Source of the DNA: Candidatus Omnitrophota bacterium
GTDB lineage: Bacteria; Omnitrophota; Gorgyraeia; B26-G9
Length of the DNA stretch: 11,236 nucleotides
Reading direction: 5' to 3'
Assembly: GCA_003645745.1 (NCBI GenBank)
Contig: QNCH01000037.1
Span: 1-11,236 of the forward strand
Shown: piece after piece, positions 7,342 to 11,236 of the stretch
Position numbering within the stretch: the stretch's first letter is position 1
How the letters are laid out: the number at the start of each line of letters is the position of its first letter
Position numbers and translations under genes: made by a program
The notes under the pieces: generated by a model
Database searches by the model: none
Told to the model about the DNA's origin: nothing
What the model saw: only the letters and a program-made list of their open reading frames with translations

Positions 7342-8127
7342 CTATCCTGCCTCATTTGTCATCAACATTAATTCCGCCGCGCGCTTGCCGGAAATTAACA
7401 TACCGCCAAAAATTGCGCCCATACGCGGCACGCCAAAAACCGCGTTTACTGCCATACCAGTTAAAACCAGGCCTGGATAAACTTCCTTTGTATTACTGAC
7501 AATCCTGTCTTCTCCCTGATCCGCCCACATTGATTTTTCTCCAATAATCTTTCCAGTACTGGTAGTTAACTTAACATCCGGATTTTTCCTCTCCAGAGTG
7601 CGTGCTAAATCACATTCATGGCCTGTCGCGTCAACGACATATTCAGACATAACCACCAGAGGATCAACATGCATTCCCGCTGTTTGCACAGCAGACCAAT
7701 TAATCACCGCACCGCTTACCCTGTCCTGCTCTCTGATTACCAGATCCTCAACCACAATTGCCGGATAAATTCTTACTCCAGCGTCAATCGCAGCTGCACC
7801 CATTTTTGAAATCGCTTCTACAGAATCAGCTGTAAAATATTGTTCGTTATACTCTTTTAATTTAACGTTAATTTCTTTTAAAATTAAAGAAGCTTGCTTT
7901 TGCACCACTATTCGGGGAAACATCATTCCCCCGCCAATCATTCCTCCGCCAAGGCTAAGCCTGCGTTCAAAAATTACTACTTTCTTACCCTGCAGTGCCG
8001 CATACCTCGCGCAAGTAAGGCCTGACGGGCCAGCTCCGGCAATAACAACATCAACTTCTAAATTATCCAAAAATTCTTCAACTGACGTACTCAATATAGC
8101 ACGTGTAATTTCAGATTCTTTAATCAT
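7342..8127 (-). CDS. thi4: Sulfide-dependent thiazole synthase, archaeal-type Thi4
   Basis: Thi4 converts NAD, glycine and a sulfur source to the ADP-thiazole precursor of thiamine. The 261-residue length is typical of the archaeal/anaerobe form. It begins MIKESEITRAI and continues with the FAD/NAD-type loop VVIAGAGPSGL (28-38), FERRLSLGGGMIGGGMMFPR (53-72) and the C-terminal GVPRMGAIFGGMLISGKRAAE (232-252). The residue equivalent to yeast sulfur-donor Cys205 is His153, in AGMHVDP. The protein should therefore use free sulfide with iron instead of sacrificing its own cysteine, as shown for methanogen Thi4. SD-like AGGGAG lies 5 nt before ATG 8125-8127. No TPP riboswitch is visible upstream. 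The bacterial ThiG-ThiS route is not represented here. Confidence 0.93.
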   Translation of the reverse strand: MIKESEITRAILSTSVEEFLDNLEVDVVIAGAGPSGLTCARYAALQGKKVVIFERRLSLGGGMIGGGMMFPRIVVQKQASLILKEINVKLKEYNEQYFTADSVEAISKMGAAAIDAGVRIYPAIVVEDLVIREQDRVSGAVINWSAVQTAGMHVDPLVVMSEYVVDATGHECDLARTLERKNPDVKLTTSTGKIIGEKSMWADQGEDRIVSNTKEVYPGLVLTGMAVNAVFGVPRMGAIFGGMLISGKRAAELMLMTNEAG

Positions 8128-8172
8128 ATCTACTCCCTATATATTATGAACACTACAAAAAATGCTTATTTT

Positions 8173-8178
8173 ATTATA
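8173..8178 (-). promoter_or_regulatory. Possible -10 box for thi4 at the edge of the palindrome
   Basis: Read on the minus strand, these bases are TATAAT, the consensus -10 hexamer, about 46 bp upstream of the thi4 start and overlapping the arm of the palindrome at 8175-8203. No convincing TTGACA-like -35 lies at 16-18 bp. The equivalent position next to the other start-proximal copies reads TATATT (2505 copy) and TATAAA (8855 copy). The call is tentative in an AT-rich region. Confidence 0.25.
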
Positions 8179-8203
8179 CTCAAATGTAATAGGTTTAAGT
8201 ATA
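8175..8203. repeat. Imperfect palindrome, copy 3 of the dispersed family
   Basis: tatactcaaatgt (8175-8187), aat, then aggtttaagtata (8191-8203). It differs from copy 1 at one left-arm and two right-arm positions. It is 47 bp upstream of thi4. Its right half overlaps a second stem pairing aataggtt (8188-8195) with aacctatt (8205-8212), so in RNA the two hairpins would be mutually exclusive. Confidence 0.7.
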
Positions 8204-8248
8204 TAACCTATTGTAACATAAAACATCCCATTTACAATAAAAATTCAG

Positions 8249-8392
8249 CACACTTTGTAATCGGTGACTGAAGCGGAGTTTTTACTTATGGATTCTCGCT
8301 AAAAAGACTGCGGGCATCTGTCCTGCTATGCAGGGAATCTACTTTGAAAATTTGAATATATTAAAGGCTCCCCCCCCCGATTACCACACTTT
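8249..8392. repeat. Composite repeat block in the thi4 upstream gap, with poly-C tract
   Basis: The 336-bp gap 8128-8463 holds no gene that I can support. Within it, cacactttgtaatcgg (8249-8264) and ccgattaccacacttt (8377-8392) share an inverted 8-mer (gtaatcgg/ccgattac) next to a cacacttt copy in direct orientation. They enclose the copy B hairpin repeat (8292-8338). A run of nine C residues sits at 8370-8378. The right boundary abuts the terminator hairpin. The block may be a small inserted element. Confidence 0.4.
8292..8338. repeat. Hairpin-forming intergenic repeat, copy B
   Basis: This segment shares gctaaaaa, tgcgggcat, gtcctgct and tgcagggaat with copy A (7271-7318), in the same order. 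The inner stem cctgc/gcagg with loop tat remains. The outer stem of copy A is lost because the left end reads attctcgc. It lies upstream of thi4 whereas copy A lies downstream, so the two copies bracket the gene in direct orientation, 973 bp apart. Confidence 0.6.
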
Positions 8393-8432
8393 AAAAGAAG
8401 GGACAGGCTAAGAGCCTGTCCCTTCTTTTAAA
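8390..8432 (-). terminator. Perfect 20-bp-arm intrinsic terminator after the phasin-like gene
   Basis: The left arm (8390-8409) and right arm (8413-8432) are exact reverse complements separated by three bases. The core is gggacaggct/agcctgtccc, flanked by A-rich and T-rich runs within the arms. It begins 31 nt past the phasin-like gene stop on the minus strand. The symmetry means it could stop transcription from either side, but only the minus-strand gene ends here. It separates that gene from the thi4 region. Confidence 0.85.
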
Positions 8433-8463
8433 CTTACCAAATTTTGCTGCAATGCCCAAAAGT

Positions 8464-8835
8464 TTACTTTTTAACCTTTACTGCTGGATTGGCCTTAGCT
8501 TTTGTTTTAGATTTAGGTTGAACTCTATTAGTTGGCCTATGCTTCTTTTTTTCTACTTCTAACTCCTTTGCAAGTTTTTCTAATTTTTTGTGCAAAATAT
8601 CAATTTGCTTTTCAGAATTTTTCACAACATTAAAAGCAACGCCTTTCATCTTATTTTCCAGATCTTTTTCAAAATCCTTTGTGCCTTTTAAAAGCTTTGA
8701 AACCAGAGCTTTCTTATCTTTTGACTTTAGCTGCCCTTTTTCTACTAAAGTATCAACAACTTTCTCCGCTTTTTCTCTGGTCAAAGTTGCCAGCCCTGCT
8801 CCAGCTAAAATCATTTTTTCAAACAATTCTAACAT
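8464..8835 (-). CDS. Small phasin-like (COG3937-type) granule-associated protein
   Basis: This 123-residue protein resembles the COG3937 'poly(hydroxyalkanoate) granule-associated' family. Family members share a short N-terminal segment like FEKMILAGAGLATLTREKAEKVV, followed by Lys/Glu-rich helices. Here residues 1-20 are mildly hydrophobic, about 70-95 could form a coiled coil, and 97-123 are a Lys-rich, Pro-containing tail. No enzymatic motif is present. COG3937 proteins are widespread in bacteria without known PHA synthesis, so a structural or surface-coating role is as likely as a PHA role. The start is supported by a strong AAGGAGG 8 nt before ATG 8833-8835. It lies 70 bp after glgC and ends at the strong terminator, so it may close a uppP-glgC unit. 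Confidence 0.8.
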   Translation of the reverse strand: MLELFEKMILAGAGLATLTREKAEKVVDTLVEKGQLKSKDKKALVSKLLKGTKDFEKDLENKMKGVAFNVVKNSEKQIDILHKKLEKLAKELEVEKKKHRPTNRVQPKSKTKAKANPAVKVKK

Positions 8836-8843
8836 TTTTCATC

Positions 8844-8850
8844 CCTCCTT
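8844..8850 (-). promoter_or_regulatory. Strong ribosome binding site directly below a hairpin
   Basis: AAGGAGG on the minus strand, 8 nt before the phasin-like ATG, is the best Shine-Dalgarno match in the window. The palindrome at 8855-8883 ends four bases upstream, so in the mRNA a hairpin would sit next to the ribosome site. Confidence 0.8.
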
Positions 8851-8854
8851 TTTT

Positions 8855-8883
8855 TATACTCAAACGTAATAAATTTGAGTATA
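8855..8883. repeat. Near-perfect palindrome, copy 4 of the dispersed family
   Basis: The left arm tatactcaaacgt (8855-8867) is identical to copy 1. The right arm aaatttgagtata (8871-8883) differs at two positions. It lies in the 70-bp gap between the glgC stop and the phasin-like gene, 19 bp from that start and 4 bp from its ribosome binding site. Because it sits in a likely transcript, it would be made as an RNA hairpin. Confidence 0.75.
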
Positions 8884-8905
8884 TTAAAAATTCATAAAAA
8901 CATTC

Positions 8906-10150
8906 TTAAATTACTGTACGCGGCTTAATGCTCACACCCCTTTTAAGAATAGTTATCCCATCACGCACACAAAAAAGATCTCTGTCTATATCCGCAGAAC
9001 CGCGTTTATCAGTAATGCGGCAAAAATTTCCAATTGTTACATTTTTCCCGACAATTGCCCTTTCAATAACCACTCCTTTGCCTATATAGGGTTTCATTAA
9101 TTCACCTTTTATTCTTCTCTGATAATAATTATTGCCAATAATAATTGAATTTTTTATTTTAGAACCACCCATAATTTTAGTGCGCAAACCAATGATAGAA
9201 TTTTCAATCTTCGTTTTTTTTATTCTGCAGCCATCAGCAATAAGAGTATTAACACAGTGTGAATCAATAATTTCACTCGGAGGTAAAAACCTTGCGCGGG
9301 TAAAAACAGGACGTTTTTCATTAAAAAAATTAAATTTTGGTTTCTTGCTGATTAAGTCCATACTTGCTTCATAATAACTTTTAATTGTGCCAACATCCCG
9401 CCAATAGCCTTTAAATTTATACGAGTATACTGCTTTGTCTCTTTTTATCAACATCGGTAAAATATGTTTGCCAAAATCTTCCGCTTTTGTTGTAGAAAGA
9501 ATGTCAAAAAGCACATCACGCTTAAACAAATATATACCCATAGACGAACAGTAAGACTTTTTTCCTCCCTTCATTTCAGGCTTTATTTTTAATCTGCCCA
9601 AATGCTGAGGTTTTTCAATCAGCCTTTTTACTCTGCCTGAATCAAGGCAGTCAATAACGCCCATTCTTGATGCTTCTTCAGCGTCCACTAAAATAGAAGC
9701 TATTGTTACATCCGCGTTTTTATTTAAATGAAAACGCAGAAGATCACGGTAATCCATCTGATAAAGATGGTCACCTGACAAAATTAAAACATATTCCTGC
9801 GGCATATAACGTAAATGCCTCATTACTCTACGCACAGCATCTGCTGTACCATGGAACCACTCTGAACTTTTATGGTTTTGCTCAGCAGAAAGAATTTCCA
9901 CAAATCCTTTGGAAAAATTGTCAAAACGATATGTATGCATAATATGTTCATGGAGACTCGCGGAAAGGAATTGAGTAAGCACAAAAATTTTATTAAAACC
10001 TGAATTAATACCATTCGAAACAGGAATATCAATCAGCCTGTATTTGCCCGCGAAATTAATCGCTGGTTTACTGCGTTCTAAAGTTAAAGGGAATAACCGC
10101 GTACCTTTGCCTCCCCCAAGAATTAATACCAAACAATCAGTTGCTCGCAT
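8906..10150 (-). CDS. glgC: Glucose-1-phosphate adenylyltransferase GlgC
   Basis: GlgC makes ADP-glucose from ATP and glucose-1-phosphate, the committed step of bacterial glycogen synthesis in the cytoplasm. The 414-residue length is normal. The N-terminal nucleotidyltransferase domain shows LGGGKGTRLFPLT (11-23), KPAINFAGKYRLIDIPVSN (28-46), GTADAV (101-106) and SGDHLYQMDY with Asp127 (125-134). It also has IEKP with the glucose-1-phosphate lysine Lys180, and YWRDVGT (249-255). The C-terminal third is a left-handed beta-helix with repeated Ile/Val-Gly steps. The residue before GTADAV is His where Gln is common, and the SMG motif is preceded by CS; neither affects a known catalytic residue. 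AGG lies 7 nt before ATG 10148-10150. It follows uppP after 17 nt, so co-transcription is likely. glgA is not in the window. Confidence 0.96.
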   Translation of the reverse strand: MRATDCLVLILGGGKGTRLFPLTLERSKPAINFAGKYRLIDIPVSNGINSGFNKIFVLTQFLSASLHEHIMHTYRFDNFSKGFVEILSAEQNHKSSEWFHGTADAVRRVMRHLRYMPQEYVLILSGDHLYQMDYRDLLRFHLNKNADVTIASILVDAEEASRMGVIDCLDSGRVKRLIEKPQHLGRLKIKPEMKGGKKSYCSSMGIYLFKRDVLFDILSTTKAEDFGKHILPMLIKRDKAVYSYKFKGYWRDVGTIKSYYEASMDLISKKPKFNFFNEKRPVFTRARFLPPSEIIDSHCVNTLIADGCRIKKTKIENSIIGLRTKIMGGSKIKNSIIIGNNYYQRRIKGELMKPYIGKGVVIERAIVGKNVTIGNFCRITDKRGSADIDRDLFCVRDGITILKRGVSIKPRTVI

Positions 10151-10167
10151 AACTTAACCTATTTCCA

Positions 10168-10989
10168 TTAAAAAGATAAAATAATACCTGCTGCTCCTAA
10201 TATCCAGCAATAATAAGCAAAATAATGCAATTTTGCCTGTTTAACAAGCTTTGATAGAACAGACAACGCAAAATACCCGCTAATAAAAGCAACCATAAAA
10301 GAGAGTATCAAACACATAACAGAAATCTGGGTATCTGCAAATCCTACCCTTAATTTATAAACCGCTGCAGCAAGTATTGTCGGCACTGACAAAAGAAATG
10401 AAAATTTAAAGGCTGCGTCCCGTTTTAAACCACAAAACATACCCATAGAAATTGTTGCCCCAGAGCGGGAAATACCTGGGATAATCGCTGCTGCCTGAGC
10501 TATGCCGATCATAACCGCGTTCATAAAATTTATTTTTTTCAATTCCTTTACTTGAAATTTACGTTGTGTAAAAAATAGAATTACTCCTGTGCAAAGAAGG
10601 CTGATGCCAACTAATCGTAATGAGCTAAATAATTTTTCAATTAAGCCACTAAAAAGCCCTCCAACAATCACTGCTGGCAGAATCCCGGCAAACAGCATCC
10701 CGCACAACCTTAATTCATCAGAGTCCCGCCATACTACAGACAATTTAACGCCTTTTAACATCCTGCCAAAAGCCTTGACCGTCCCTTTCCAGATTAAAAC
10801 TAACTCTTTCCTTAAAAAAATAATTACTGAAAAAGTAGTAGCGAGATGCAATAAAACATCAAAAACAATTAAAGGCTGCTTAAATTTGAAAATATGCTGC
10901 AATAATGATAGATGCCCTGAACTTGAAACCGGGATAAACTCTGTCACACCCTGCAGCAAAGCAAGCAATAAATATTTTATATTCTCCAT
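10168..10989 (-). CDS. uppP: Undecaprenyl-diphosphatase UppP (BacA family)
   Basis: UppP removes a phosphate from undecaprenyl diphosphate at the membrane, renewing the lipid carrier for peptidoglycan and other envelope polymers; its overproduction gives bacitracin resistance. The 273-residue protein is polytopic. It shows both family signatures: LLQGVTEFIPVSSSGHLSLL (11-30, with Gln13, Glu17, Ser23 and His26) and IIPGISRSGATISMG (169-183, with Arg175). The length matches the family. ATG 10987-10989 puts the first motif at the usual distance from the N-terminus, although only a weak purine-rich sequence precedes it. It is the first clear gene of the probable uppP-glgC unit; the link between the two functions is not obvious and may be only shared transcription. 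Confidence 0.96.
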   Translation of the reverse strand: MENIKYLLLALLQGVTEFIPVSSSGHLSLLQHIFKFKQPLIVFDVLLHLATTFSVIIFLRKELVLIWKGTVKAFGRMLKGVKLSVVWRDSDELRLCGMLFAGILPAVIVGGLFSGLIEKLFSSLRLVGISLLCTGVILFFTQRKFQVKELKKINFMNAVMIGIAQAAAIIPGISRSGATISMGMFCGLKRDAAFKFSFLLSVPTILAAAVYKLRVGFADTQISVMCLILSFMVAFISGYFALSVLSKLVKQAKLHYFAYYCWILGAAGIILSF

Positions 10990-11099
10990 TATTGTTTATG
11001 GCTCTTTCTCAGAATCTGTGGGTTAATTTCCAAATTTTTCACCCATCCCCTTGTCTTTTCCCTTGTTTCAAATATCCTGCAGGACAATTACCCTATATA

Positions 11100-11236
11100 T
11101 TATGTAAAATATTCACCCAAATGACTGATGAGATAAATTGCGTTTTGATTTATCTCATTGTTCTTTTCCGTTAAGGCTATAAAATATCCGAGGCTAATGA
11201 ACTTTAAGCAATAATCTTTTAGCTTTCTTTTTTCCC
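11100..11236 (-). CDS. Possible C-terminus of an unidentified upstream protein
   Basis: One minus-strand frame is open from the window edge to a TAA at 11100-11102, about 44 codons. It ends with residues such as LISHLGEYFT. I do not recognise a family. An open frame of this length can arise by chance in AT-rich DNA, and the hairpin at 11128-11158 lies inside it, which argues mildly against coding. If real, its stop is 110 bp upstream of uppP. Confidence 0.25.
   Translation of the reverse strand, partial: EKRKLKDYCLKFISLGYFIALTEKNNEINQNAIYLISHLGEYFT
11128..11158. repeat. 11-bp-arm hairpin upstream of uppP
   Basis: atgagataaat (11128-11138) and atttatctcat (11148-11158) are exact reverse complements around a 9-nt loop. 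On the minus strand no U-tract follows, so it is not a standard terminator in the direction of the genes. It is 139 bp upstream of uppP and could be a protein-binding palindrome. Confidence 0.45.

Noticed and set aside
8128..8463. TPP riboswitch upstream of thi4
   Set aside because: I looked on the minus strand for the conserved CTGAGA and the later THI-box segment and saw neither. The gap is taken up by repeats and the terminator.
10589..11026. 145-codon plus-strand open frame
   Set aside because: It lies antisense to uppP, whose motifs are unmistakable. Its translation is rich in Asn, Pro and Ser with no domain character, as expected of a shadow frame.
8135..11104. 14-nt identical sequence ccctatatattatg at 8135-8148 and 11091-11104, both upstream of genes
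   Set aside because: It is low-complexity A/T sequence for which one chance match in 11 kb is not surprising. No matching -35 element was seen at either place.
1..11236. CRISPR array, tRNA or rRNA genes, integrase or attachment site
   Set aside because: No regularly spaced repeats, no recognisable tRNA or rRNA sequence and no recombinase gene were seen on either strand.

Overview
The window is an AT-rich bacterial segment in which every credible gene lies on the minus strand, so transcription runs from high to low coordinates. Gene content suggests a strict anaerobe living with free sulfide. It holds Rnf electron-transport subunits, a sulfide-dependent (archaeal-type) thiazole synthase, a DUF39 homocysteine-biosynthesis protein, glycogen synthesis (glgC) and a small COG3937-type granule-associated protein. 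The mix recalls uncultivated anaerobic lineages such as Omnitrophota; that placement is an inference and no rRNA or marker gene in the window tests it.

Layout in transcription order. At 11236-11100 is a short open reading frame entering from the window edge, possibly the C-terminus of an unidentified gene. uppP (10989-10168) and glgC (10150-8906) are 17 nt apart and probably co-transcribed. A small lysine-rich phasin-like gene (8835-8464) follows and ends at a perfect 20-bp-arm terminator hairpin (8390-8432). A 336-bp repeat-rich gap leads to thi4 (8127-7342), then a 97-bp gap with a second copy of one repeat, then the DUF39 gene (7244-6099). A 380-bp gap holds a MITE-like element with imperfect 25-bp inverted ends. 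Next come rnfC (5718-4420), rnfD (4423-3440) and rnfB (3443-2631), joined by 4-nt ATGA overlaps. A 171-bp repeat-bearing gap precedes a membrane GAF-GGDEF protein (2459-510), whose end overlaps the start of purQ (523 to beyond the window) by 14 nt.

How the genes may work together. Thi4 and DUF39 both belong to families that put inorganic sulfide into organic products (thiazole; homocysteine from aspartate semialdehyde), so the pair reads as a sulfide-assimilation module. The Rnf genes supply the NADH-side (RnfC), FMN-membrane (RnfD) and ferredoxin-side (RnfB) subunits. rnfG, rnfE and rnfA, which normally lie between rnfD and rnfB, are absent although the junction is intact. UppP recycles the undecaprenyl carrier for the cell wall, GlgC commits glucose-1-phosphate to glycogen, and PurQ feeds purine synthesis. 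The GGDEF protein has a degraded active-site signature but keeps the inhibitory RxxD site, so it may read c-di-GMP rather than make it.

The non-coding DNA is unusually structured. One palindromic repeat family (tatactcaaacgt-aat-acgtttgagtata and variants) occurs in four intergenic gaps, in three of them 20-50 bp upstream of a start codon. It may be a dispersed repeat or a shared operator.
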